A stretch of DNA of 64,000 nucleotides from JBCCOW01 sp038749105. GTDB taxonomy: Bacteria > Planctomycetota > Phycisphaerae > Phycisphaerales > Phycisphaeraceae. Below the pieces are notes generated by a model. That model was not told the origin of the DNA. It saw only the letters and a program-made list of their open reading frames with translations, and made no database searches. Position numbers and translations under genes: made by a program. The stretch's first letter is position 1. Each line of letters opens with the position of its first letter. Where the stretch lies: NCBI GenBank assembly GCA_038749105.1, contig JBCDIM010000003.1, positions 52,244 through 116,243 on the forward strand. The letters are read 5' to 3'. This document shows, one piece after another, positions 26,247 through 35,528 of this stretch.

Positions 26247-29200
26247 ATGCTTAAGAACTCCCGATCAAAACGCTGCTGTGGCCTGCGTGGCCAGGACCTT
26301 GCTGCTGCCCTCTCTATCGTGATGCTCGCGGTGGGATGCGTCTTGCCGAACGCGTCGAGCGCGCAACCGCCGCAATACGTGACCCCGAAGACCACCAATG
26401 TCGGCGAGCGGGCGTCGCAGTCCTTGGATGGTGTTTGGGACTTCATGCCCGGCAGCCTAGAAGCTGAGCGTCCCGCCGCCGCGGACAACACTTGGGGCAA
26501 GATCGCGGTGCCGGGGTCCTGGAAGAGCTTCGATTGGCCCAGGGTCGAGCTGGGTCTGAAGGAAGCGGGCCTCGGGCCGGCTTGGTCGGACTATTCGGGC
26601 GGGAAGAAGGACCCGCTGCCACGCGGCTGGTACCGCCGGTCGCTGACCGTGCCGGCGGACTGGGATGGCCGAGGCGTGATCTTGTCGTTTGATCGCCTCG
26701 GCACCGATGCGACGGTGTACATCGATGGTCAGGAAGTTGGTGGGGTGAGCTGGCCCAGCGGTGAGTTGCGTATCAACGATTCGGTCAAAGCCGGTCAGAC
26801 CCACGAGCTGATGGTCCGGGTGGATGTGGATCTGACCGACGCGGCGGCCGTTCAGGACCTGGTCCTCGACGCCCACAAGGAATCCACGGATGTCGCAACC
26901 GCCGCGGGCCTGATCGGGAAGGTCATCCTGCGTAGTGAGCCGAAGGGTCCGCACATCGAGGACGTCTTTGTCCGGACTGCGGTTGAAGCTCAAACACTCA
27001 CGCTGGATATCGATCTGGTAGGGTTGGAGGCGAAGCAGACGGTGCGTGTGGTGGCCCGGATGCTGGATCATGACGGCAAAGTTGAACGCACCTTTGAGGG
27101 CACCGCCAAGGCGGACCCCGAAGCGTCGCCCCCGCTATCGATCTCGTTCGACTGGGCGGACCCGCGTCTGTGGGACCTGAACCAGCCCGAGCTTTATGTC
27201 CTGGACCTGAGCACGTCATCGGTTTCGGGCACTTGGGAAGATCGTGTGCATCAACGCTTTGGGTTCCGCGAGTTTCGGATTGAGGGTCGGGGCTTCGTGC
27301 TCAACGGCGTGCCGATCCGTCTTCGGCCGATACAGACGAGTTCGACCCTGAGCATCGAAGAGGCGGAACAGGTCATTACCCGTGCCCAGAAGGCCGGGTT
27401 TAACCAGGTGCAGCCTTGGCCAGGGAGAACCGGCCGTGGACGGTTGGCCGCCAAGACGCACCTGCTCCGGCAGGCCGACGAACGGGGCATGCTTGTTACC
27501 GCCGTTGTCACAGATATGCGTGACTACATCGGCGTTAATGGCAAGCGGTGGTACAAGCGGAACAACGCGGAACTCTTCCGCCGGCATGCGGAGATCGACA
27601 TCCGGCCGCTCCGGAACTACCCCGCGGTGGTGACCTTGGTGACCACCCCGAACTTCCTGGGTCATTCGCAAGACCAGAACCCACTTCTTGTGGGACGGCA
27701 CGAAGGCGGTGAGTCGAAGAAGGTGTGGGAAGAACGGTTGCCCGCAGCAAAAGAGGGTGTCGTCATCCTTAAGAGTGTCGATCCGACGCGCCCCGTGATG
27801 CTTCATAACGGCTCGTATGTAGGTGACATCTATTCGGTGAACTTCTATCTGAACTGGACGCCCTTGGAAGAGCGCCGGCGCTGGTTCACCCACTTCCAAG
27901 AGCATGGCGAGATGCCGCTCTTGACGGTGGAGACGGGGCTGCCGATGTTCACGTCGCTGATGCGTGGGCGGGCAGGCTATGCGAACGCCACGAAGACCGA
28001 GCCGTTCGTGACCGAATTCCTGGCGGAATACCTGGGATCGACTGCATACGCCGTGGAAAGCGAGGAGTTGCGGGGCATGCTCGTCGAACGATTCCGCCAT
28101 ACCGACCGCTACGCCAGCATGCACAACTGGCCCATCATCATGAACTATCAGCCCTGGGAAGATATCCAGCGCCTGCACATCCGGGATAGCCAAAAGGGGT
28201 GGCGGCTGGTCGGGCCGACCGCCGGTGCGCTGCCTTGGAACCTGTTCTCGGCGAAGCCTGATCACGAGTGGACGCCCAGAGACTACGAGTGGGCCAAATA
28301 CAACCAAGATACGCTGGTGTTCATTGCTGGGTCTCCGAAGGACGTGTTCGAGCAGGGTCAGCGCTTCGAGCTTGGGCAGACGGTCAGCAAGCAGGCCGCA
28401 GTCGTTAACGACGGTCGAGCCCCGGTTGATTACCAGGGGCAATGGACCGCCACGCTCGACGGCCAACCCCTCGCCAGCGGAACTGTGTCGGGTCGGGTTG
28501 ACCCCGCAACGCACGGCCTGGCTCCGATTGCGTTCGAGCTGCCGAAGACGGTCTCGAACCCGGAAACCGAGCGGTTGGACGGCGAGATCACGCTGAAGAT
28601 TAAGGTCGGCGATGACACGTTCGAAGACCGCTTCGCGTTCCGAGCGTTTGCCCCTGCAAAAGCACCGGCGGCGGATAGCGCGGTCGTGGCCGTGATTGAT
28701 CCGGTGGGCAAGACGACCGAAGCCTTGCAGGCGATCGGGCTCAAGACCGCTGAGTGGTCGGCGGGTCAGAAGCCGAGCGTCCTGCTGGTCGGCCGCGAGG
28801 CGATGCAGACCCTCGAGCCCGAGACGCTCAGCCAGATCGAAGCCTACGTCCGTGACGGCGGCACGGCGGTGGTCATGCCTCAACAGGCCGAGTTCTACAC
28901 GGACCGGCTCAGCCTACGGATCTCCGAGCAGATCTCCCGACAGATGTATCCGTTGCCGAACAGCCACCGGCTCACCGCTGGCCTGGACGCGACAGACCTG
29001 CACCGCTTTAACGGCGTCAGTTCGCTGCTGCCGCACCACCGCGACTTTGAATACAACTGGCGGACCGAGAAGTTCCCGGACGGTGCCCTCTACCCGCCCT
29101 ACGGCTGGCGTTGGGGCGGCGACCACGGCGTCTCGAGTATCCCGCTCGAGATCCCGCACCGCAGCGCCGCGACCCCCGCGATGATCGGCGGCTTCGACCT

Positions 29201-30524
29201 GGCGTACAGCCCGGTGCTCGCGATGCCGATCGGCGACGGCCAGCTCGTGCTCAACACACTGGACCTGGAAGACCATGCCGGGGTGGACCCGGTCGCGGCT
29301 CGGCTGCTGCGTCGGATCACCGATGCCCAGACGTTCGCGGACACCCCGCGTCGGGCGACAAAGACGGTCTACCTCGGCGGCGATGCGGGCGCTGAGCTGC
29401 TCGACTCGGTGGGGGTCCTGTACGAGACCGCGGATGGTCAAGAGCCCGGCGATTACCTGTCCAACGCGGCATCGACGCTGCTGATCCTGGACGGCTCGTC
29501 CGGCACCCGGGCGGAGCTTGATCGCTTCCTCGAGGCCGGCGGGCGCGCGTTGGTCCTGCCTCTGGAGAAGGCGGCCTACGGAGCCCGTGTGGTCAGGCAG
29601 AAGTACGACGCGTCTGCTCCGGCGGTGCCGGATTGGCCCGAGGCCCGCGGCGTGACGGTGGCGATGCTCCGGCCGCGGGCGTCGATCCATCGGCACATGA
29701 TCACCGAGGGTATGGCGGACCTTGCGGCCGACGGGTTGATCGGGCGTCGCGTAGTGGGCGACGGGGTCGCGCTGTTTGTGCAGGCCGAACCGACCGTGAT
29801 CAACCGGCAGTCTCGGCCTTACCTGCGTCACACGGTGTGGAACCAGACGCGGCTGATCGCGCAGCTCGCGAGCAACCTGGGTGCCCGGTTCGCCTTTGAC
29901 GAAGACCTGCGTCTGGCCGGGGCCGACGCTTCGCTGCTGCCGATGGAGCTGACCACGGGCTGGCACGCGGCCCAGACCATCACGCTGCCCGAAGCCCCTT
30001 CGCCGAATAAAGTCCATACGGATCCAGGCGTGTCTGAGGCCGCCCAACGCGCGATCCGGCAGCACGCCGCGGGTGTGTTGGACAACCGCTTGGCGTGGGT
30101 CGACGCGGTCACTCCCGCCCTGATGGAGTCGTACGGCCCCGAGTGGGAAGCGTCCGACGGCGAGGCGGTGCTGGTCACCGAGGTCGAGCTGCCGGAGAGC
30201 TGGCGCGGCCAGACGCTGACGCTCGAGCTCGGCACGGTCGATGACTTCGACCACGTCTACGTCAACGGGCGTCTGATCGGCAAAGGCGAGGGCTGGAATA
30301 AGCCGCGGACCTATCAGGTCTCGCGGCGGATGACCGACAACGACCAGCCGCTGCGCATCGCGGTCCGCGTCTTCGACCACTTCGGTGGTGGCGGCATCAC
30401 CGGCGGCGGCGTGATCCCCCAGCTCAAGCCCCGACACCTGCCCGAACGGCCCGGCCCGTACCACCCCGACTACCGCGACGAGTTCCGGATGGGCGATCAC
30501 CCCGACCGGTACTACCGATGGTGA
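26247..30524 (+). CDS. Giant secreted GH2-like protein with altered catalytic site
   Basis: A 1425-residue protein with a signal peptide (cleavage likely near NASSA). Order: GH2 sugar-binding sandwich (SLDGVWDF, WYRRSLTVP, VYIDGQEVGG; about 60-230), Ig-like domain (to about 350, ending FGFREFRIEG.GFVLNG), TIM barrel (about 350-700), a glutamine-amidotransferase-like region (VLLVGREAMQTLEPETLSQI onward, about 830-1250), and a C-terminal sandwich (VYVNGRLIGKGEGW, about 1330-1400). In GH2 enzymes the acid/base is the Glu of an NE pair; here the matching position reads TTPNF, with Phe470. A candidate nucleophile, Glu562 in LLTVETGLP, is kept. It may be a new GH2 branch or a non-catalytic binder. 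A TTG at 26229 is a less likely start. Confidence 0.75.
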   Translation: MLKNSRSKRCCGLRGQDLAAALSIVMLAVGCVLPNASSAQPPQYVTPKTTNVGERASQSLDGVWDFMPGSLEAERPAAADNTWGKIAVPGSWKSFDWPRVELGLKEAGLGPAWSDYSGGKKDPLPRGWYRRSLTVPADWDGRGVILSFDRLGTDATVYIDGQEVGGVSWPSGELRINDSVKAGQTHELMVRVDVDLTDAAAVQDLVLDAHKESTDVATAAGLIGKVILRSEPKGPHIEDVFVRTAVEAQTLTLDIDLVGLEAKQTVRVVARMLDHDGKVERTFEGTAKADPEASPPLSISFDWADPRLWDLNQPELYVLDLSTSSVSGTWEDRVHQRFGFREFRIEGRGFVLNGVPIRLRPIQTSSTLSIEEAEQVITRAQKAGFNQVQPWPGRTGRGRLAAKTHLLRQADERGMLVTAVVTDMRDYIGVNGKRWYKRNNAELFRRHAEIDIRPLRNYPAVVTLVTTPNFLGHSQDQNPLLVGRHEGGESKKVWEERLPAAKEGVVILKSVDPTRPVMLHNGSYVGDIYSVNFYLNWTPLEERRRWFTHFQEHGEMPLLTVETGLPMFTSLMRGRAGYANATKTEPFVTEFLAEYLGSTAYAVESEELRGMLVERFRHTDRYASMHNWPIIMNYQPWEDIQRLHIRDSQKGWRLVGPTAGALPWNLFSAKPDHEWTPRDYEWAKYNQDTLVFIAGSPKDVFEQGQRFELGQTVSKQAAVVNDGRAPVDYQGQWTATLDGQPLASGTVSGRVDPATHGLAPIAFELPKTVSNPETERLDGEITLKIKVGDDTFEDRFAFRAFAPAKAPAADSAVVAVIDPVGKTTEALQAIGLKTAEWSAGQKPSVLLVGREAMQTLEPETLSQIEAYVRDGGTAVVMPQQAEFYTDRLSLRISEQISRQMYPLPNSHRLTAGLDATDLHRFNGVSSLLPHHRDFEYNWRTEKFPDGALYPPYGWRWGGDHGVSSIPLEIPHRSAATPAMIGGFDLAYSPVLAMPIGDGQLVLNTLDLEDHAGVDPVAARLLRRITDAQTFADTPRRATKTVYLGGDAGAELLDSVGVLYETADGQEPGDYLSNAASTLLILDGSSGTRAELDRFLEAGGRALVLPLEKAAYGARVVRQKYDASAPAVPDWPEARGVTVAMLRPRASIHRHMITEGMADLAADGLIGRRVVGDGVALFVQAEPTVINRQSRPYLRHTVWNQTRLIAQLASNLGARFAFDEDLRLAGADASLLPMELTTGWHAAQTITLPEAPSPNKVHTDPGVSEAAQRAIRQHAAGVLDNRLAWVDAVTPALMESYGPEWEASDGEAVLVTEVELPESWRGQTLTLELGTVDDFDHVYVNGRLIGKGEGWNKPRTYQVSRRMTDNDQPLRIAVRVFDHFGGGGITGGGVIPQLKPRHLPERPGPYHPDYRDEFRMGDHPDRYYRW

Positions 30525-30578
30525 GTCTGCCGACGCTTGCGATGGGCCCAGTGAGCCCCCGCAAGATCGAGCCCCACG

Positions 30579-31403
30579 CTATGCGTTGAGCACCCGTGCC
30601 TCGGCCGCCCGCCACGCCGCCTGCGATTGCCGGAGGTTCGCGACGGGATCACCCCCCATCATGTAGCCCTGAAACCCCACAGGCCTTTGATATTCGATGT
30701 CGCGCAAGGCCCGGATGATGGCGTCCAGCGGGAAGTCGCCCTCGCCGACCGGTTCGATGGTGTATGGCAGCGGGAAGCGGTGGCCTTCTGGGGTGGGCCG
30801 GCTGCCGCAGACATTGACTAGGCCCAGCCAGGGTGCGGCTTCGTGCAGCGTGTCGGTTGGGTCGCCGCCGTCGACAAGGTACCAGTGGAACCCGCAGAAG
30901 CTCGCCCGCAGCCGGGGGTGGTCGATCTTGCGGGCCAGCCGGACCGCGTCCTGCGCCCGTTCGAGCCAGAACCCGAAGTGGGGATAGAGCGAGATTGTCA
31001 GGTCACGGGCCTCGGCGTGTTCGAGGTAGCCCCGCAGGATCTCGATCGCACGGTCGTCATGACGCGGGTCGCTCTGATCGACCTGCCAGCCCATGGTGAT
31101 GCCCATCTCGTGGGTGTCGCCGGGCTCGAGCATGTCCATCACTTCGGTGATCGGCGGCTGACCCTCGGCGTCCGGGGCGGCCAGGTTGAGGTGGGTGAGG
31201 ATCGACGCCACGCCGATACCGGTGCGCTGGCGGTGTTCACGGATCGCTCGGCCACGGGCCAGCTGATCGGCGTTGTCCCGTCCGATCGAGAAGTGGACGC
31301 GCCCGATGCCCGAGGCCTTCACGCCGTCCCAGATCTCGGGCAGCTCAAAAGACTGGTCGGGGTTACCAACGAAATGATTGCCAAAGGCGTAGGTGTCCCA
31401 CAT
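30579..31403 (-). CDS. Xylose isomerase-like TIM barrel (sugar phosphate isomerase/epimerase family)
   Basis: A 274-residue AP-endonuclease-2-type TIM barrel. Recognisable strands include HFSIGRDNADQL, TISLYPHFGFWLE, LRASFCGFHWYLV and LGLVNVCGS, with Glu and His residues suited to metal binding. Family members isomerise or epimerise free sugars and sugar acids, or dehydrate them. It is the last gene of the leftward cluster, 34 bases after the Gfo/Idh/MocA gene, a pairing common in inositol- and sugar-lactone pathways. GGAG lies 7 bases before ATG 31403. Substrate unknown. Confidence 0.8.
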   Translation of the reverse strand: MWDTYAFGNHFVGNPDQSFELPEIWDGVKASGIGRVHFSIGRDNADQLARGRAIREHRQRTGIGVASILTHLNLAAPDAEGQPPITEVMDMLEPGDTHEMGITMGWQVDQSDPRHDDRAIEILRGYLEHAEARDLTISLYPHFGFWLERAQDAVRLARKIDHPRLRASFCGFHWYLVDGGDPTDTLHEAAPWLGLVNVCGSRPTPEGHRFPLPYTIEPVGEGDFPLDAIIRALRDIEYQRPVGFQGYMMGGDPVANLRQSQAAWRAAEARVLNA

Positions 31404-31437
31404 GAAAGGGCTCCGGTTCGGATGAGAGATAAACGGA

Positions 31438-32544
31438 TCAGATGTTCGCGGGCGCGGCGTTCGACGCGGGAACTTCGACGGCCTGACCCGACTCGGCGGA
31501 GGCGTAGATCGCACGGATCACACGCTGGACGACGCCCTGCGTGCCGATCGGGGCGAGCACGGGCTCGTCGATACGGATCGCCCGGGCGAGGTTGTGCAGC
31601 GGGCCGGTCAAGATCGTGCCCCAATCCGGAGGGGCGGACTCCAGCTCCGTTGTTGTTATAGGCGGATCGCCATCGATGCGGTGCTCATAGACGCCGAGGT
31701 CGGCCGCATCGGGCGCGAACGGCACATCCAGCCCGGCGTCGGCCCAGCGCAGCTCGACCGCGTGCTGACGGGGCCCGATCTCCGCGATGCGGGTCAGCTG
31801 CACCACCGCACCCGACTCGCAGGTTACCGTGACCTGGTAGCCCGATTCGAGGCCCGTCCCGGATCGGCCGAACTCGTCCGCCACCGCGTGCACGGAGACC
31901 GGGTCGAAGGCTCCGCCCAGCACGCCACGCAGCCACTCCAGCTCGTAGACGCACCACTCGGAGACCTGCCCACCCATGCCCGGCTTGTTCCGCCAGGTCG
32001 GCCGGCTGTCCGCCGGGCCGGGCAGGTTGGTCGAGGCCCGCACCCGGACGTGACGCAGTGGTCCGGCGCTGCCGTCCCGGTGAAACGCCGTGGCGAGCTC
32101 GGCCGCGGGCGTGCAACGGAAGCGCGCTGAACAGCAGCCCAGCTTCAGCTCGGGGTGCTGCGCTTCGAGGTCACGCAACGCGTCGGCGTCCGCGGGGTCC
32201 AGCGTCAACGGCTTCTCGCAGAGCACATGCTTGCCCAACGCGACGCACTGCTCGATCAGGGCCCGGTGCGAGCTCGGCGGCGTCGCGATAAAGACCGCTT
32301 CAACATCGTCCGCCGACGCCAAGGCCTCCAACGACGGCTCGACCCGCAGCCCCCCCATGTCGTCGGCAAACGCCTGGGCCGCGTCCTGGTCCAGGTCCGT
32401 CACCGCGACGAACCGGCACGGCGAGTCCTTCAGCATCGGCAGCAGGATCCGGGCGATCGCTCCGGTACCCACGAGCCCGAACCCCACGGGCTGGGCCTCG
32501 GTTCCGGGGTGTGCTTTATCGGTAACAGCGTTTTGATCAGTCAT
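31438..32544 (-). CDS. Gfo/Idh/MocA family oxidoreductase
   Basis: A 368-residue NAD(P)-dependent sugar oxidoreductase: Rossmann motif GLVGTGAIAR near residue 25, VFIATPPSSHRALIEQCVAL, and HVLCEKPLTL with the conserved EKP lysine. Its substrate may be a sugar, inositol or sugar-acid derivative. It is separated from the upstream hydrolase gene by 115 bases that hold a candidate promoter, so this gene and the TIM-barrel gene may also be expressed alone. The other Gfo/Idh/MocA gene of the cluster (36682) is only distantly similar. Confidence 0.85.
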   Translation of the reverse strand: MTDQNAVTDKAHPGTEAQPVGFGLVGTGAIARILLPMLKDSPCRFVAVTDLDQDAAQAFADDMGGLRVEPSLEALASADDVEAVFIATPPSSHRALIEQCVALGKHVLCEKPLTLDPADADALRDLEAQHPELKLGCCSARFRCTPAAELATAFHRDGSAGPLRHVRVRASTNLPGPADSRPTWRNKPGMGGQVSEWCVYELEWLRGVLGGAFDPVSVHAVADEFGRSGTGLESGYQVTVTCESGAVVQLTRIAEIGPRQHAVELRWADAGLDVPFAPDAADLGVYEHRIDGDPPITTTELESAPPDWGTILTGPLHNLARAIRIDEPVLAPIGTQGVVQRVIRAIYASAESGQAVEVPASNAAPANI

Positions 32545-32555
32545 GGGAAGGGTCT

Positions 32556-32605
32556 CGTACGGTCGTTCGGGCGGGGACCGTACGGGAGGCTGGACAGGCG
32601 GTCAA
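32556..32605 (-). promoter_or_regulatory. Possible internal promoter with inverted repeat
   Basis: Leftward, TTGACC (32605-32600), 17 bases and TACGGT (32582-32577) resemble a promoter ahead of the Gfo/Idh/MocA gene at 32544. A 9-bp inverted repeat CGTACGGTC...GACCGTACG (32556-32564 and 32576-32584) covers the -10 and start region and could be an operator or leader hairpin. Confidence 0.4.
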
Positions 32606-32659
32606 CACCTTTTCTCGCAGAGCCCAGAAAAAACGAGACCCCTTCCCGGCCGCCTTTCA

Positions 32660-33511
32660 CTACGCCGAGACGAAGACCTGGCGCTGCGCACCGAGCCCGT
32701 CGATCGTCAGCTCCGTCACGTCGCCGGGCTTCAGATACGTTGGCGGGTCCATGCCCAGGCCCACGCCGGGCGGGGTCCCGGTCGTGATCACATCCCCCGC
32801 TTCCAGCGTCATGAACTGACTGAGGTAGTGCACCAGGAAAAACACGTCGAAGACCATGGTGGAGGTGTTCCCGGTCTGCCGCCGCTCGCCGTTGACGTCC
32901 AGCGTCAGGCCCATGGCCTTGGGGTCGGGCGCGGCGTCGCGGGTCACCAGGTAAGGCCCCAGCGGGTTGAACGTGTCGCAGCTCTTGCCCTTGGTCCACT
33001 GCCCGCCGAGCTCGAGCTGGAACTCGCGTTCCGAGACGTCGTGGCTGATGCAGTAGCCGGCGATGTAGTCGGCCGCCGCTTCGGGCGAGTCCAGGTAACG
33101 GGCGTCCTTGCCGATCACGACGCCGAGTTCGACCTCCCAGTCGGTCTTGGTGCTCCCGCGCGGGATCAGCACCTCGTCGTACGGGCCGGCCACGGTGTTC
33201 GAGGCCTTGAGGAACACGACCGGCTCGTCCGGCACCCCGAGCCCGGACTCCTCGGCGTGGTCGGCGTAGTTCAGCCCTATACACACCACCTTCCCGGGCC
33301 GGGCCACGGGCGAGCCCAGCCGGGCGTCCGCGGGCACGTCCGGCAGGCCCGCCGCGTCCTCGAGCAATGCCGCGAGCCGATCGAGCCCGCCGCCGTTGAA
33401 GAACGCGCGGTCCCAATCGCTGAACGAGGCGCTCAGGTCTTTCCGTGTGCCGTCGGGCAGTTCGACGCCGGGCTTCTCTACACCGGGCTGTCCAAAACGG
33501 ATGAGTCTCAT
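32660..33511 (-). CDS. Fumarylacetoacetate hydrolase family protein (second diketo-acid hydrolase)
   Basis: A 283-residue FAH-fold protein closely related to the one at 15129: GKVVCIGLNYADHAEESG, DWEVELGVVIGKDARY, TKGKSCDTFNPLGPY and LSQFMTLEAGDVITTGTPPG are shared almost block for block. It should cleave a 2,4-diketo-3-deoxy sugar acid or similar compound. Its neighbour is a paralogue of the fucose-cluster SDR, so the pair has been reused for another substrate. It follows the SDR by 24 bases. Confidence 0.85.
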   Translation of the reverse strand: MRLIRFGQPGVEKPGVELPDGTRKDLSASFSDWDRAFFNGGGLDRLAALLEDAAGLPDVPADARLGSPVARPGKVVCIGLNYADHAEESGLGVPDEPVVFLKASNTVAGPYDEVLIPRGSTKTDWEVELGVVIGKDARYLDSPEAAADYIAGYCISHDVSEREFQLELGGQWTKGKSCDTFNPLGPYLVTRDAAPDPKAMGLTLDVNGERRQTGNTSTMVFDVFFLVHYLSQFMTLEAGDVITTGTPPGVGLGMDPPTYLKPGDVTELTIDGLGAQRQVFVSA

Positions 33512-33535
33512 GTCGGGTGCTCCTTGGGCATGCGG

Positions 33536-34339
33536 TCAGCGGGCGTGGATCACGCCGCCATCGATCGGGTAGGCCGAGCCGGTGATGAACGCGGCCTGGT
33601 CGGACAACAGGAACAGGATCAGCGTCGCCACCTCGTCGGGGCTGCCCATCCGGCCGACCGGCTGGTACGCGCTGAGCTGCTCAAACATCTCGCTCTGACG
33701 GTCGGGGTAGTTCCTGGCGATGAACTGATCGACAAACGGCGTGTGCACCCGGGCCGGGCAGACACAGTTGCACCGCACGCCGCGCTCCGCGTAGTCGATC
33801 GCCACCGAATACGTCATCGTCAGCACCGCGCCCTTGGTCATGCTGTAGGCGAAGCGGTCCCGCACCCCGATGAGCGATGCGATCGACGCCAGGTTCACGA
33901 TCGCCCCGCCGCCCCGCTCGAGCATGTGCGGCACCACGACGTGCAGCCCGTGGTACACGCCCTTGACGTTCACTGCATACAACCGATCGAAGTCTTCCGG
34001 CGTCGTGCCGCACACATCGCCGACGTGGGCGATGCCCGCGTTGTTGACCAGCAGCTCGATGCCGCCGAACGCCTCGACCGTCTGGGCGAACGCGTCTTCG
34101 ACCGCCCCGAGGTCCGCCACATCGCAGCCGAACACTCGCGCCTGCCCCCCCGCCGCCTCGACTTCGCCACGCACGCGCTCAGCCCCGTCCGCGTCGCGGT
34201 CCCAGATCGCCACCACTGCGCCGGCGCCACCCAGCGTCTTGCAGATCGACTCGCCGATGCCGGAGCCCCCGCCCGTGACCACCGCGGTCTTGCCGTCGAG
34301 CCGGAAGGGGGCATCGCTTGAGGAAGGGTTTGGGTTCAT
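33536..34339 (-). CDS. Short-chain dehydrogenase (paralogue of the fucose-cluster SDR)
   Basis: A 267-residue SDR with TGGGSGIG, NNAG, a Tyr-Lys pair in FAYSMTKG and the C-terminal YPIDGGVIHAR. It shares long blocks with the 14302 protein (SLIGVRDRFAYSMTKGAVL, NCVCPARVHTPFVDQ). It probably oxidises a 2-keto-3-deoxy sugar acid. ATG 34339 lies 4 bases after the CoA-transferase stop, and a longer upstream reading would overlap that gene by over 100 bases, so the short form is preferred. This gene and the hydrolase after it form a conserved pair. Confidence 0.85.
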   Translation of the reverse strand: MNPNPSSSDAPFRLDGKTAVVTGGGSGIGESICKTLGGAGAVVAIWDRDADGAERVRGEVEAAGGQARVFGCDVADLGAVEDAFAQTVEAFGGIELLVNNAGIAHVGDVCGTTPEDFDRLYAVNVKGVYHGLHVVVPHMLERGGGAIVNLASIASLIGVRDRFAYSMTKGAVLTMTYSVAIDYAERGVRCNCVCPARVHTPFVDQFIARNYPDRQSEMFEQLSAYQPVGRMGSPDEVATLILFLLSDQAAFITGSAYPIDGGVIHAR

Positions 34340-34343
34340 CACG

Positions 34344-35528
34344 CTACTCCGGGTTGGCCTCAGCCTTGGGTGATCGGCCGAGCTCTTGAAGGATCGCCTG
34401 GGTCTGCTCGCCGATGCTCGGGGCGTGCTTCGTCGACTTGAGGACCGACCGGTCAATCCGCAGCGGGCATCGGCAAGCGGTGAACGCCTGCCCGTCAGGC
34501 CGGGTAATCCGCTGCGGCCAGTCGAGCACGGAGAATGCCTCGTGCTCCATCAGCGCGGGCCAGTCCAGCACCGGGGCACACCACAGGTCCGCCGGCTCGA
34601 GCAGCCCCAGCCAGTGATCCGTCGTCTGCGTCTTGAGGTGCGCCGCAATCAGCCCCTTGATCGTGTCGCGCTCCCGGAACGCCTGCGTCGCGTCGTAGTC
34701 ATCGAGGGCCGGCAGGCCGATCACCTCACCAAGTTTCGGCAGCGGGCACATCGCTACCGCCAGCCAGCCGTCCGCGGTCTTGTACACCCCGTATGGCGCG
34801 GACAGGTACGCATGCCCGTTGCCCACCGCCGAACGTTCCGGCATCCGGCCGCCGTCGTTCAGATGGGTCGTGAGCACCTCGAACTGGAAGTCCAGCATCG
34901 CCTCGAGCAGCGAGACCTCGACCAAGCCCCCCTCGCCGGTCACGCCGCGACGCACCAGCAGCGCAAGCAGCCCCTGGGCCATGAAGTGCCCGGCAAACAT
35001 GTCCGCCACCGCCAGCCCCATCGGGACCGGTGCCGCCTCGTCGCCCTCCCCCAACGCTCCGTCGCCGGTCAGCCACATCACCCCCGACAGCGCCTGCGCC
35101 AGCAGGTCCTGCCCGGGCTTGCGGACCCAAGGCCCCTCATCGCCGTAGCCGCTGATCGACCCGTACACCAGCCGCGGATTCAGCTCCCGCACCGCGTCGT
35201 ACCCGAAGCCGATCCGGTCCATGACGCCGGGCCGGAAGTTCGTTATCAGCACGTCGGCGGTCTTGATCAGCTCGCGCACGGCCGCCGCGTCTTCCGGGGC
35301 CTTGAGGTTCGCGGCGAAGCTCTCCTTGTTGCGGTTGATCGAATGGAACAGCGTGGAGTCGCCGTCGACATCGTGCTCGGAGATGTAGAGGCTGCGGCAG
35401 AGGTCGCCGCCATCGGGGCGTTCGACCTTGATCACGCGTGCCCCGAGGTCCGCCAGACGCAACGCGCAGACGGGGCCCGCCAGGAACACCGAGAAATCCA
35501 GAACCGTTAGCCCTTCAAGCGGCTTCAC
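34344..35528 (-). CDS. Class III (CaiB/BaiF/Frc) CoA-transferase
   Basis: A 394-residue family III CoA-transferase: LTVLDFSVFLAGPVCALRLADLGARVIKVE at the N-terminus contains the CoA-site hallmark, NRNKESFAANLK follows, and the catalytic Asp is Asp141 in KPGQDLLAQALSG. Such enzymes move CoA between carboxylic acids. A CoA-transferase in a sugar-acid cluster is unusual and suggests that a pathway acid is activated to its CoA ester, for which the MaoC-type hydratase at 39957 would be a natural partner. Its start overlaps the stop of the solute-binding-like gene by 4 bases. Confidence 0.9.
   Translation of the reverse strand: MKPLEGLTVLDFSVFLAGPVCALRLADLGARVIKVERPDGGDLCRSLYISEHDVDGDSTLFHSINRNKESFAANLKAPEDAAAVRELIKTADVLITNFRPGVMDRIGFGYDAVRELNPRLVYGSISGYGDEGPWVRKPGQDLLAQALSGVMWLTGDGALGEGDEAAPVPMGLAVADMFAGHFMAQGLLALLVRRGVTGEGGLVEVSLLEAMLDFQFEVLTTHLNDGGRMPERSAVGNGHAYLSAPYGVYKTADGWLAVAMCPLPKLGEVIGLPALDDYDATQAFRERDTIKGLIAAHLKTQTTDHWLGLLEPADLWCAPVLDWPALMEHEAFSVLDWPQRITRPDGQAFTACRCPLRIDRSVLKSTKHAPSIGEQTQAILQELGRSPKAEANPE

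Noticed and set aside
26247..26400. Lipoprotein signal in the GH2-like protein (LAVGC)
   Set aside because: The residue three before Cys is Ala rather than Leu, and a better signal peptidase I site (NASSA) follows.
32543..34321. A 592-codon open frame on the + strand
   Set aside because: It runs antisense across the FAH and SDR genes, both with full family motifs.
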